Positions 54,625 to 62,814 of a stretch of DNA of 64,000 nt are shown here, piece by piece. The stretch lies in NCBI GenBank assembly GCA_031082315.1, contig JAVHLC010000008.1:62001-126000 (forward strand), written 5' to 3'. The first letter of the stretch is position 1. Each line of letters begins with the position of its first letter. Source of the DNA: Thermodesulfobacteriota bacterium. Lineage in GTDB: Bacteria; Desulfobacterota; QYQD01. Position numbers and translations under genes: made by a program. The notes beneath the pieces were generated by a model that was not told the DNA's origin, made no database searches, and saw nothing but the letters and a program-made list of their open reading frames with translations.

Positions 54625-55037
54625 TTCCTCAGTCTCATTGCTATCTGGTTCAGGGTTCTTTCTCTGTTCTTTGGTCTTAATCTGCATTCAAAAATAGTCA
54701 GGATTTTCCAGCCCAGCTTCTTTAATTTTGTCGTGTTTTCAGCATCAACCTGTCTGTTCCGGTTAATTTTCTCAATCCACCATTTGGTGCGGGTTTTTGG
54801 TATCACAAAATATTTGCATCCCTCATGACCATGCCAGAAGCATCCATGGATAAATATAACTGTTTTGTATTTTGGGAAAACAAGGTCAGGCTTGCCAGGC
54901 AGTTTAGCATCATAAAGTTTATATCGGAAGCCTTTTCCGAAAAGGAACTTTCTTACAAGGATTTCCGGCCCTGTGTCTTTGCTCCTGATCCTTGACATAT
55001 TGAAGCTTCTGGTTTTTCTGTCATGAACATCTGTCAT
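54621..55037 (-). CDS. vsr: Very-short-patch mismatch endonuclease (Vsr)
   Basis: 138 aa, full length. Motifs: RSFNMSRIRSKDTGPEILVR, KPDLVFPKYKTVIFIHGCFW with the catalytic Asp, zinc-type HGHEGCKYFVIPKTRTKWW and LGWKILTIFECRLR. Vsr nicks beside T:G mismatches made by deamination of 5-methylcytosine, so it protects the methyltransferase's own sites. It is the first gene of the operon, 28 bases from the predicted transcription start, and overlaps dcm by four bases. No strong ribosome-binding site is seen before ATG 55037. Confidence 0.95.
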   Translation of the reverse strand: MTDVHDRKTRSFNMSRIRSKDTGPEILVRKFLFGKGFRYKLYDAKLPGKPDLVFPKYKTVIFIHGCFWHGHEGCKYFVIPKTRTKWWIEKINRNRQVDAENTTKLKKLGWKILTIFECRLRPKNRERTLNQIAMRLRK

Positions 55038-55071
55038 AAAGGATATTCTCTAACCAATCTGGAGAAGAATC

Positions 55072-55101
55072 ATAATAGGTTAATTCAGGTATTTTTGTCA
55101 A
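55072..55101 (-). promoter_or_regulatory. Promoter of the vsr-dcm defence operon
   Basis: Minus-strand TTGACA (55096-55101), 18-base spacer, TATTAT (55072-55077). Both hexamers are near consensus, so expression is probably constitutive. The duplicated ppiD end lies 12 bases upstream of it. Confidence 0.75.
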
Positions 55102-55113
55102 GAATCACTAAAA

Positions 55114-55145
55114 TATGGCGGGGAATTTGCGAAGTATCGGTAAGA
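55114..55145 (+). repeat. Duplicate of the ppiD 3' end
   Basis: TATGGCGGGGAATTTGCGAA and GTATCGGTAAGA match 41185-41216 at 29 of 32 positions, including the frame and TAA stop (KYGGEFAKYR versus EYGEEFEKYR). Similarity stops sharply on both sides. It is either the stump of a lost ppiD paralogue or a recombination scar at the edge of the island. Confidence 0.75.
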
Positions 55146-55260
55146 TTTAACTGCTCACCGCAGAGGCGCAAAGGACGCAGAACATATGGGTTTTAAAAGA
55201 TAAGAGATAAAAGGTGCTTTCTTGGCGTACTTTACGGCTTTGCGGAAAAAATAGCGGAAA

Positions 55261-55449
55261 CTATTTGGACGGGCCAAGCACCGTGTTCTTGATGCTTGAA
55301 TATATCTTCTGGAAGTTTTCCTCAAAAGAGGTGGGTGAGACGCGGCCGGTCTCGATAAACTTTATGACTATCTCCTTGGCGGCCCGGAGGATGACCTCAT
55401 CGTCTGCCGTTAACTTTTCATATTTTTTTTCTTTTTGTTCCTTAGTCAT
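55261..55449 (-). CDS. Small conserved-looking hypothetical protein (62 aa)
   Basis: A Lys-rich start (MTKEQKEKKYEKLTADDEVI) leads into an amphipathic helix ILRAAKEIVIKFIETGRVSP then TSFEENFQKIYSS. The composition and regular helix pattern look like a real protein. No ribosome-binding site is visible. I recall similar 60-70-residue proteins in Desulfobacterota, but cannot verify a family. It sits alone between the defence island and tRNA-Ala, downstream of the tRNA on the same strand. Confidence 0.6.
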   Translation of the reverse strand: MTKEQKEKKYEKLTADDEVILRAAKEIVIKFIETGRVSPTSFEENFQKIYSSIKNTVLGPSK

Positions 55450-55471
55450 GTCCGGACCCGGGCAAGTAATA

Positions 55472-55518
55472 AAGCCTCTGCTGTTTTGGAAGAAGGCGGT
55501 TGCTTTCAGCAGAGGCTT
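55472..55518. terminator. Hairpin downstream of tRNA-Ala
   Basis: AAGCCTCTGCT pairs with AGCAGAGGCTT across a 25-base loop, followed by TTTATT on the minus strand and TTTTAT on the plus strand. It probably ends the tRNA-Ala transcript. Confidence 0.6.
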
Positions 55519-55570
55519 TTATCATGGCAGGAAAAACCGTTTGGCAGCCTTCCCTGAACCCAAAATTTGG

Positions 55571-55643
<73 letters not shown>

Positions 55644-55670
55644 ACAAGGCAGTGTATTAAATAGCCTCCT

Positions 55671-55699
55671 AATTAACACCGACAAGGCTTTTCTGTCAA
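55671..55699 (-). promoter_or_regulatory. Candidate promoter of tRNA-Ala
   Basis: Minus-strand TTGACA (55694-55699), 17 bases, TTAATT (55671-55676), about 28 bases before the tRNA. Confidence 0.45.
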
Positions 55700-55756
55700 G
55701 GGGTTTATATCAGATCGGGACATTTCCAGCCTGGCCTGACACCGGGCGTTTTTCGC

Positions 55757-55784
55757 TTGACAAGCTACCTTGTTGTGATAGCTT
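55757..55784 (+). promoter_or_regulatory. Candidate promoter of ileS
   Basis: TTGACA (55757-55762), 16 bases, TAGCTT (55779-55784), about 40 bases before the ileS start. The -10 is weak. No T-box leader structure is seen. Confidence 0.4.
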
Positions 55785-55826
55785 TACAACCCTATCTGAT
55801 TGTTGTGCTTTTTGCGGAGGGAATAC

Positions 55827-58631
55827 ATGGACTACCGGGAGACGCTTAATCTGCCGCAGACTGATTTTGCCATGAAGGCCAATCTTACCGAACGCGAGCC
55901 GGCCGTGATTGAGAAATGGGAGGCGACCAGGCTTTATGAACGCATCCGTGCGGCGTCGCAGGGGCGGCCCCGGTATATACTCCATGACGGACCGCCTTAT
56001 GCCAACGGCCACATCCACATGGGTACGGCCTTTAATAAGATACTGAAGGACATAGTCTTAAAGTCCAGACAGATGGCCGGGGCTGATTGTCCTTACGTGC
56101 CGGGCTGGGACTGCCACGGACTGCCCATCGAACACCAGGTGGACAGGGAGCTGGGGGCTAAGAAAAAAGGCTTATCCAAACTTGAACTCCGGCGGCATTG
56201 CCGGAAGTATGCCGGGAAGTTTATTGACATCCAGCGGGCCGAGTTCAAACGTTTAGGCGTCCTGGGGGACTGGGATAATCCTTATCTGACCATGAGTTAT
56301 GAATACGAGGCAACGATTGCCCGCGAGTTTGGCCGGCTTTTTCTGAACGGCAGCATATATAAGAGCAAAAAGCCGGTTTATTGGTGCACTTCGTGCAGGA
56401 CGGCGCTGGCCGAGGCCGAGGTTGAGTATTATCCGCACCGTTCGCCGTCCATCTATGTCAAATTCCCGCTGGCTTCGGATTTGACCTCCCGCCTGCCGTC
56501 CCTGGCTGGCAAGAATGTATTCATGCTGATATGGACCACTACTCCCTGGACCCTTCCGGCCAATCTGGCCGTGGCCTTGAATCCCGGATTTGATTATGTG
56601 GCCGTACAGGTAGAAGATGAGGTATGGATCGTGGCCGAAGGGCTGCTTCTTTCACTGCTGGGGGCCCTGGGCATTGAGGGATATAAGATATTGGAGCGTT
56701 TCCCGGCAAAGCGCCTGGAGGGGCTGAAGTGCCAGCATCCTTTTTATGAGCGCGATTCTGCCGTCATCATGGCCTCCTATGTAACCATGGACACCGGCAC
56801 CGGGTGTGTACATACCGCGCCGGGCCATGGCCGTGAGGACTATGAAAGCGGTTCGGCCTACGGGCTGGACATCTATTCGCCGGTGGACGCCGGGGGTAAG
56901 TTTACGGATGAAGTCGGCTACTTTGCCGGAGAGGATATATTCAAGGCCAATGGGGCCATTATTAATCTTCTCAAGGAGAAGGGGCGTCTGATAGGGAGTG
57001 AAGAGATCGAGCATAGCTATCCCCATTGCTGGCGTTGCAAAAAGCCGGTCATTTTCCGGGCCACTGAACAGTGGTTTGTCTCCATGGAGAAAAACGGCCT
57101 CCGTGAAAAGTCGCTGGATTGGGTGGGCAAGGTTAACTGGGTGCCTAAGTGGGGCCGGGACCGGATCCACAACATGCTGGCCAGCCGGTCGGATTGGTGT
57201 ATATCGCGGCAACGTTCCTGGGGTGTGCCTCTGACCATTTTTTATTGTTGCGGCTGTGGCGAAGCGCTCATGAATGCAGAGATCATGGAAAAAGTGGTTA
57301 ATAAATTCCGCGAAGGCGGGGCGGATACGTGGTTTGAGCTTGAATCCGGGGAATTTATCCCGGAAGGAACCACGTGCCCCAAATGTAAGGGCACGGAATT
57401 TGAGAAAGAAACGGATATCCTGGATGTCTGGTTTGATTCCGGAGTCAGTTTTGCCGCTGTCCTGGAAGGCCGCAAAGAACTGGGCTTCCCGGCTGACTTG
57501 TACCTGGAGGGAAGCGACCAGCACCGTGGCTGGTTCCACAGCTCGCTACTGGCGGCGGTGGGTACCCGGGGACAGGCTCCTTATCGCTCGGTGCTGACCC
57601 ATGGCTTTGTAGTCGATGGCGAAGGAAAGAAGATGTCCAAATCCCTGGGCAATGTTATTGCCCCGGAGGAGATCATAAAAAAGCACGGGGCGGAGATCCT
57701 GCGCCTCTGGGTATCAGCCGAAGATTATCGCGATGATATCAAGATTTCTCCGGAGATCCTGCAGCGGTTGACCGAGGCCTACCGGAAGATCAGAAACACG
57801 GCGCGCTACATACTGGGCAACCTGTATGACTTTTCACCGGAGAAAGATATCGTTTCTTACAGTGAGATGGTGGAGATAGACCGTTTTGCGCTGCATCAAC
57901 TCGCGCAGATAACAGATAAGGTACGTTCGGCCTACGAGGAATTTGAACTTCATACCGTTTATCACACCCTCTACCAGTTTTGCGCCGTGGATTTGAGCGC
58001 CTTTTACCTGGATGTCCTTAAAGACAGACTCTACACCAGCGGTAAGGAATCAAAAGACCGGCGCTCGGCCCAGGCCGCCATGTTTTACATTCTGGATACC
58101 TTGGTGCGTCTGATGGCCCCCATTCTTTCGTTCACCGCTGAGGAGATATGGCAGTATATGCCTGAGACAGCCGGCCGGGAAGAGGGCATTCATCTGGCCG
58201 GTTTTGCATCCCTCCCGCCGGAGTTTAAGGATGCGGCGCTCGCCGCGAAATGGGAAAAGCTGCTTGCCGTCCGGGCCGGGGCGACCAGGGCCCTGGAGGT
58301 GGCACGCAGGGAGAAGGTGATCGGACATACCCTCAGCGCGGCGGTCAGGTTTTATCCTGCCCCTGAAGATTATTCGTTTTTGAGTGAAAATGCAGAGCTG
58401 TTACGCACCATACTGATCGTATCGCAATTCGGGGTTGCCGAAGGGCCGGCGCCGGCCGGCTCCTACGTGGCTGAAGAGATAAGCGGGCTTTCCATTGTGG
58501 TATCTCCGGCTAAAGGGACCAAATGTGAACGCTGCTGGACGGTCTCTGAGAGCGTGGGCACTTTTACCGACCACCCGACTATCTGTGTCCGATGCCGGGA
58601 GGTGGTTACGGCAAGCGGGAGTAAAGGATAA
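55827..58631 (+). CDS. ileS: Isoleucyl-tRNA synthetase
   Basis: 934 aa from ATG 55827 (GCGGAGGG 7 bases upstream). It charges tRNA-Ile and edits misactivated valine. Class I motifs [10 protein letters not shown] (HIGH-type, near residue 60) and KMSKSLGN (about 602-609) are present. The editing domain has [14 protein letters not shown] and the anticodon-binding domain [16 protein letters not shown]-terminal zinc finger has CERCWT and CVRC, the bacterial-type ending. First gene of ileS-lspA-lgt; lspA starts 10 bases later. Confidence 0.98.
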   Translation: MDYRETLNLPQTDFAMKANLTEREPAVIEKWEATRLYERIRAASQGRPRYILHDGPPYANGHIHMGTAFNKILKDIVLKSRQMAGADCPYVPGWDCHGLPIEHQVDRELGAKKKGLSKLELRRHCRKYAGKFIDIQRAEFKRLGVLGDWDNPYLTMSYEYEATIAREFGRLFLNGSIYKSKKPVYWCTSCRTALAEAEVEYYPHRSPSIYVKFPLASDLTSRLPSLAGKNVFMLIWTTTPWTLPANLAVALNPGFDYVAVQVEDEVWIVAEGLLLSLLGALGIEGYKILERFPAKRLEGLKCQHPFYERDSAVIMASYVTMDTGTGCVHTAPGHGREDYESGSAYGLDIYSPVDAGGKFTDEVGYFAGEDIFKANGAIINLLKEKGRLIGSEEIEHSYPHCWRCKKPVIFRATEQWFVSMEKNGLREKSLDWVGKVNWVPKWGRDRIHNMLASRSDWCISRQRSWGVPLTIFYCCGCGEALMNAEIMEKVVNKFREGGADTWFELESGEFIPEGTTCPKCKGTEFEKETDILDVWFDSGVSFAAVLEGRKELGFPADLYLEGSDQHRGWFHSSLLAAVGTRGQAPYRSVLTHGFVVDGEGKKMSKSLGNVIAPEEIIKKHGAEILRLWVSAEDYRDDIKISPEILQRLTEAYRKIRNTARYILGNLYDFSPEKDIVSYSEMVEIDRFALHQLAQITDKVRSAYEEFELHTVYHTLYQFCAVDLSAFYLDVLKDRLYTSGKESKDRRSAQAAMFYILDTLVRLMAPILSFTAEEIWQYMPETAGREEGIHLAGFASLPPEFKDAALAAKWEKLLAVRAGATRALEVARREKVIGHTLSAAVRFYPAPEDYSFLSENAELLRTILIVSQFGVAEGPAPAGSYVAEEISGLSIVVSPAKGTKCERCWTVSESVGTFTDHPTICVRCREVVTASGSKG

Positions 58632-58641
58632 TAAAAGTAGT

Positions 58642-59175
58642 ATGGATACTCTATCAGAAACAGAAAAAAAATCTTTAAAGCCGGCGAGCGACCTCTCTCA
58701 GAGGAGACTGTGGTATTTATTCCTGGGCGTGGCTTTTGGTGTTTTCGCCCTGGATCAATTGACCAAGGGACATATACAATACCATTTTGGCCTGTATGAG
58801 AGCCGGGCCGTCATCCCGGGTTTTTTTAACCTGACATATATAACGAATTCCGGCGTGGCTTTTGGGCTGATGAGCGGAGAGCCGGATACCTGGAAACGGT
58901 TATTTTTTCTTTCGGTAACACTGTTAGCCGTAGGGTTTATTTTTTATCTCTTTGGACACTTCAGGTCAAAGGGCCGGGGGGCGGTCATCGCTATGGGGTT
59001 GATACTGGGCGGCGCCATCGGAAATATGGCAGACCGGGTGCGCCTGGGTAAGGTGATCGACTTTCTCGATTTTTATATCGGCGGCTGCCACTGGCCGGCC
59101 TTTAATGTGGCTGATGCCGCCATAACCTGCGGCGTGCTGTATCTGGCCCTTACGCTTTATAGACAACAGGGATAA
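58642..59175 (+). CDS. lspA: Lipoprotein signal peptidase (signal peptidase II)
   Basis: 177 aa from ATG 58642. This aspartic protease cleaves lipoprotein signal peptides in the inner membrane after Lgt acts. Four TM segments are visible. The two catalytic aspartates sit in GNMADRV and FNVADAA. FFNLTYITNSGVAFG is the usual substrate-side motif. The cytoplasmic N-terminus (about 22 residues) is longer than average. A weak ribosome-binding site suggests coupling to ileS. lgt, the preceding step of the same pathway, starts 3 bases after its stop. Confidence 0.95.
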   Translation: MDTLSETEKKSLKPASDLSQRRLWYLFLGVAFGVFALDQLTKGHIQYHFGLYESRAVIPGFFNLTYITNSGVAFGLMSGEPDTWKRLFFLSVTLLAVGFIFYLFGHFRSKGRGAVIAMGLILGGAIGNMADRVRLGKVIDFLDFYIGGCHWPAFNVADAAITCGVLYLALTLYRQQG

Positions 59176-59178
59176 TCT

Positions 59179-59958
59179 ATGCATCCGATACTCTTTCGCA
59201 TAGGCGGGCTTACTATCCATACCTATGGCCTGTTTGTGGCCATGGGGTTTATGGCAGGCATGGCCCTTGCTGTCCGGGAGGCCAGGCGCGCGGCCCTGGA
59301 TACCGAGAAGATTTCCAACCTTTTTTTCTGGATCATAATTTCGGCGATCATCGGTTCGAGGCTTCTCTATGTCATAGCAGAGGCCCCGGGCCTTATAACG
59401 TCTCCCCTCGAGATATTTAAGATCTGGAAAGGCGGCTTGGTCTTTTACGGCGGGGTTATCCTGGCGGTGGCAGTTACGATTTTTTATATAAGGCATAACA
59501 GGCTGCCGCTCTGGACAACCATGGATATCCTGGCCCCGCCTTTGGCCCTTGGCCTGGCGTTTGGCCGCCTCGGGTGTTTTTCTGCCGGCTGCTGTTATGG
59601 CCGGGCGACAGACGTACCTTGGGCGGTTACATTTACCAATCCGGATTCACTGGCGCCGCTTTATATTTCCCTCCATCCTACCCAGCTTTATGAATCCGGC
59701 GCGGCGCTTATTATCTTTGCCATTCTTATGCTTACACGCCGGGCGAAGCGGTTTGAAGGCCAGCTCATGTGGACATTCTTTTTTCTATACGCTGTGGCGC
59801 GATTTATCATCGAAAATTACCGTGGCGACCCCCGTGGGGCGGTATGGGGCGATCTCCTTTCTACCAGCCAATTTATAAGCTTACTGTCGGCTGTTGCTGC
59901 GCTGGCGGGTTTCTTTTATTCTCTGAGGAAACAAGGCGCAAGGCAAGGGGGCGCGTAA
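59179..59958 (+). CDS. lgt: Prolipoprotein diacylglyceryl transferase
   Basis: 259 aa, multi-spanning. It adds diacylglycerol from phosphatidylglycerol to the lipobox Cys. It opens HPILFRIGGLTIHTYGLFVA. The family signature GRLGCFSAGCCYGRATDVPW and the loop YGGVI are present, and HPTQLYE carries the essential region. Seven hydrophobic segments can be counted. Together with lspA it forms a lipoprotein-maturation pair that serves the M48 protease and PhnD-like proteins in this window. Confidence 0.96.
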   Translation: MHPILFRIGGLTIHTYGLFVAMGFMAGMALAVREARRAALDTEKISNLFFWIIISAIIGSRLLYVIAEAPGLITSPLEIFKIWKGGLVFYGGVILAVAVTIFYIRHNRLPLWTTMDILAPPLALGLAFGRLGCFSAGCCYGRATDVPWAVTFTNPDSLAPLYISLHPTQLYESGAALIIFAILMLTRRAKRFEGQLMWTFFFLYAVARFIIENYRGDPRGAVWGDLLSTSQFISLLSAVAALAGFFYSLRKQGARQGGA

Positions 59959-60066
59959 TAAAAAATCTTGCAAAAGGGGCAAACTTCATTATTATTAGGC
60001 CCGAATTTTGGGGGCGGCGGATTTAGGCCCGCCGTTATTGATTTTTATGCCTGGTGGGAGGTGCGT

Positions 60067-60501
60067 ATGCTTATTTTGGAAGATCTCAAATATACTGAAG
60101 AACATATATGGGCCAGACATGATGGGAATAAAAAGATTACCATAGGCATTACTGATTATGCGCAGAAGAAATTTGGTGATGTTGTTTATATTGAATTGCC
60201 GGAGGAAGGGGAAGAGGTCATTAACGATGAGCCGTTCGGCAGTATAGAATCTTCTGAATCTGTTTCCGATTTGTATGCTCCTTTGAACGGAGAGGTAATC
60301 GAAATTAATGAAGAGCGCATCGATTCCCCGGAGATAATCAATGATGACCCTTATGAAGAAGGCTGGCTTATACGTATAAAGGTTCCTTCCCTTAAGGAAT
60401 ATAATGAGCTTATGAGTGCGGACGAGTACAGGGAATATGTGCAGCAGGAGGAGATGGAGGAGGAAGAGGAGTTAGAGGAAGAGGAAGCAGAAGCAGATTA
60501 G
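60067..60501 (+). CDS. GcvH-like protein lacking the lipoyl lysine
   Basis: 144 aa from ATG 60067 (GGGAGG five bases upstream). The GcvH fold is clear: KYTEEHIWARHDG, ITIGITDYAQKKFGDVVYIE, DEPFGSIESSESVSDLYAPL, NGEVIEINEERIDSPEIIND and PYEEGWLIRIKV. The position of the lipoylated lysine (ESVKA in normal H proteins) reads ESSES, with Glu64 encoded by GAA 60256-60258, so it cannot be lipoylated there. The C-terminus has a Glu-run (EEMEEEEELEEEE). No gcvT or gcvP is near. It is probably not a glycine-cleavage carrier; a scaffold or regulatory role is possible. The call to the family is firm, the function unknown. Confidence 0.88.
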   Translation: MLILEDLKYTEEHIWARHDGNKKITIGITDYAQKKFGDVVYIELPEEGEEVINDEPFGSIESSESVSDLYAPLNGEVIEINEERIDSPEIINDDPYEEGWLIRIKVPSLKEYNELMSADEYREYVQQEEMEEEEELEEEEAEAD

Positions 60502-60551
60502 AGAAGGGAAAATTTTACTTGCAGACCTGAATTGGAAAGGGATTTGATTTT

Positions 60552-61523
60552 GTGAAAAAAACGGCTTTTTTATTCCCCGGCCAGGGGTCTCAGTACGTGG
60601 GTATGGGGAGGGATCTGTATCTGAAAAGGTCAGAGGTAAAGAAGATTTTTGACACAGCCTCTGCCATTACCGGCCTTGATCTGGCCTCTCTCTGTTTTGA
60701 CGGCCCCTTAGAAAGATTGACGGAGACGGTCAACGTCCAGCCGGCCATTACCGCCGTTAATCTCTCCTGCCTGGCTGTGTTACAGGAAAATGGACTGGCC
60801 CCGGATCTGGTGGCCGGACATAGCCTTGGAGAATATTCGGCGCTCTATGCCGCAGGGGTTATAGGTCTGGCGGATGCTTTTCGCCTGGTAGCGGAGAGGG
60901 GCAGACTAATGCAGCAGGAGGCGGAAAAGAATCCCGGAGGCATGATAGCGGTTATTGGCTTGGATATAGATGTCATAAAAGGATTGGTTGAAGATTTCCA
61001 GGGAACAGGCGTGGGCGTGGTTTCTATTGCCAACCACAATACACATGAGCAGATCGTGCTTACGGGACAGAAAGAGGCGTTAAATAAATTGTCGGCTAAG
61101 GTGAGCGCCGGCGGCGGGAAGGCCATCCCCTTAAAGGTCAGCGGGCCCTGGCATAGTCCCCTTTTAAAAGATGCAGTCAATGATTACAAGGAATTTATGA
61201 AAGGGATCACGTTCCATAATCCCTCTGTCCCTGTATTGTTCAATGTCACCGCCGATTTTGCGGAAGAGCCGGGAGAGATCCGTAAGATCATGTCCCGGCA
61301 GATATGTTCACCCGTACTCTGGTATGATATAATGCAAAAGATGCTGGCCGGGGGTGTCTCTATTTTCGTTGAGGCCGGCCCTAAAAAGGTTTTATCCGGT
61401 TTATTGAAAAAGACCTTGCCGGCGGATGATCGCTTCGAAATCTATCAGGCCGACGATCTGGAAGGCCTTTTGGCTGTTGCTGAAAGGTTAGCCGGAAATC
61501 GAAAGCTCATAGCTGATAGCTGA
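60552..61523 (+). CDS. fabD: Malonyl-CoA:ACP transacylase
   Basis: 323 aa from GTG 60552. It loads malonyl groups onto acyl carrier protein for fatty acid synthesis. It opens KKTAFLFPGQGSQYVGMGRD. The nucleophile Ser lies in VAGHSLGEYSALYAAG, and the His in KVSGPWHSPLL. The C-terminal GPKKVLSGLLKKTL is typical. No other fab gene adjoins; the korDABC cluster follows after 10 bases, and may share its transcript. GCTGA-type repeat words overlap the end of the gene (61505-61526). Confidence 0.95.
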   Translation: MKKTAFLFPGQGSQYVGMGRDLYLKRSEVKKIFDTASAITGLDLASLCFDGPLERLTETVNVQPAITAVNLSCLAVLQENGLAPDLVAGHSLGEYSALYAAGVIGLADAFRLVAERGRLMQQEAEKNPGGMIAVIGLDIDVIKGLVEDFQGTGVGVVSIANHNTHEQIVLTGQKEALNKLSAKVSAGGGKAIPLKVSGPWHSPLLKDAVNDYKEFMKGITFHNPSVPVLFNVTADFAEEPGEIRKIMSRQICSPVLWYDIMQKMLAGGVSIFVEAGPKKVLSGLLKKTLPADDRFEIYQADDLEGLLAVAERLAGNRKLIADS

Positions 61524-61533
61524 TCGCTTTAAG

Positions 61534-61737
61534 ATGCCAAAACTAGTCCTGTATAAAGACCGGTGTAAAGGATGCGCCCTTTGCACCCTGGCCTGCCCCA
61601 AACACCTCCTTGAGATCAGCACGGAGATCAATAGACAGGGATATTATGTAATTTCTCTGGCCGCGCCCGGGAAATGCAATGGCTGCGGCCTGTGTGCGGA
61701 GATGTGCCCGGATATGGCGATAGAGGTCTGGCGTTAA
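61534..61737 (+). CDS. korD: 2-oxoacid:ferredoxin oxidoreductase, delta (ferredoxin-like) subunit
   Basis: 67 aa with two 4Fe-4S motifs, CKGCALCTLACPKHLLEIS and CNGCGLCAEMCPDMAIEV. It is a bacterial-type 2x4Fe-4S ferredoxin and the electron outlet of the KorABCD complex. It precedes korA by 2 bases. Whether the complex prefers 2-oxoglutarate or a branched-chain 2-oxoacid cannot be decided from sequence by eye. Confidence 0.93.
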   Translation: MPKLVLYKDRCKGCALCTLACPKHLLEISTEINRQGYYVISLAAPGKCNGCGLCAEMCPDMAIEVWR

Positions 61738-61739
61738 AA

Positions 61740-62813
61740 ATGCGGAAGACAGAAGCGGTTTATAACCGGAAGCTGGTTAAGGGGAATGAGGCCATTGCCC
61801 TGGGAGCTATTGCGGCCGGATGTCGTTTTTATGCCGGCTACCCGATTACCCCGCAGAACGAAATCCCGGAATTCATGGCCGGCCGGATGCCTGCCGTGGG
61901 CGGGACGTTCATTCAGGCGGAGAGTGAGATAGCGGCTATCAGTATGGTGATGGGGGCTGCCGCCACAGGGGCAAGGGCCATGACCTCTTCTTCCAGCCCG
62001 GGCATATCTCTGAAGCAGGAGGCCATCTCCTATATGGCCGGGTCAGAGATCCCGTGTGTGGTGGTCAATGTATGCCGTAGCGGTCCGGGGTTAGGCGGGA
62101 TAAGCGCCTCCCAGGGTGACTATTTTCAGGCCACCCGGGGCGGCGGCCACGGCGACTATCGCACCTTTGTCCTGGCGCCCCATTCTGTGCAGGAGAGTTA
62201 TGACCTGACTATGCTGGCCTTTGATATTGCGGACCGGTACCGGACACCGGTTCTGGTTTTAAGCGATGCAGTCCTGGGACAGATGAAAGAGCCTGTTTAT
62301 CTCCGGGGTTATAAGGGGCGGGAGATAAGGAAACCCTGGGCGCTTACCGGCGCAAAGGGACGCAAGGCCCGGTATCTGAAAAGTCTTTATTTAAACGAAG
62401 GTGAACTCACGGCGCGCAACTGGAAACTTTTCAGGAAATACAGACGTATGGAGAAGGAAATTCGTTACGAAATGTACCTTACAGAGGATGCCGAGGCCAT
62501 AGTCGTGGCCTTTGGGTGCGCAGCCAGAATTCTCAAGACCTCCATACAGATGGCCCGCACGAAAGGGATGCGGGTCGGGATGTTTCGTCCCATAAGCCTT
62601 TTCCCGTTTCCTTCGCAGGCGCTCGCCGCTATCTCGAACCGGGTGAACCGGTTCCTGGTTTGTGAATTGAATACCGGCCAGATGGTTGAGGACGTGCGCC
62701 TGGCGGTTAAGCCGGGCGCCACTGTGGAGTCCTGTCTATGTCCAGGTTATATCCCGACCCCGAATGAGCTTTTCAGAGAAATTAAGAAAAGGTATTTAGC
62801 CAGCAATCCTTAA
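61740..62813 (+). CDS. korA: 2-oxoacid:ferredoxin oxidoreductase, alpha subunit
   Basis: 357 aa from ATG 61740. This subunit contains the pyrimidine-binding domain: KGNEAIALGAIAAGCRFYAG, YPITPQNEIPEFMA, QAESEIAAISMVMGAAATGA with the conserved Glu, and TSSSSPGISLKQEAI. Domain II is VVNVCRSGPGLGGISASQGD. It oxidatively decarboxylates 2-oxoacids to acyl-CoA with ferredoxin reduction, a key anaerobic step. The next gene korB starts at 62815, directly after the stop. Confidence 0.95.
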   Translation: MRKTEAVYNRKLVKGNEAIALGAIAAGCRFYAGYPITPQNEIPEFMAGRMPAVGGTFIQAESEIAAISMVMGAAATGARAMTSSSSPGISLKQEAISYMAGSEIPCVVVNVCRSGPGLGGISASQGDYFQATRGGGHGDYRTFVLAPHSVQESYDLTMLAFDIADRYRTPVLVLSDAVLGQMKEPVYLRGYKGREIRKPWALTGAKGRKARYLKSLYLNEGELTARNWKLFRKYRRMEKEIRYEMYLTEDAEAIVVAFGCAARILKTSIQMARTKGMRVGMFRPISLFPFPSQALAAISNRVNRFLVCELNTGQMVEDVRLAVKPGATVESCLCPGYIPTPNELFREIKKRYLASNP

Positions 62814-62814
62814 G

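Noticed and set aside
45969-55037. BREX, DISARM or Dnd system
   Set aside because: No PglZ, BrxL, PglX, DrmA-type helicase, phospholipase D or dnd genes. The gene set fits a MORC/Z1 restriction-type locus instead.
41217-55113. Prophage or integrative element
   Set aside because: No integrase, transposase, or phage structural gene was seen in the segment.
55644-55826. T-box leader upstream of ileS
   Set aside because: No T-box sequence or specifier stem was found; only a weak promoter is supported.
59968-60066. N-terminal extension of the GcvH-like protein
   Set aside because: The 33 extra residues are unlike any H protein, and a strong ribosome-binding site precedes ATG 60067.
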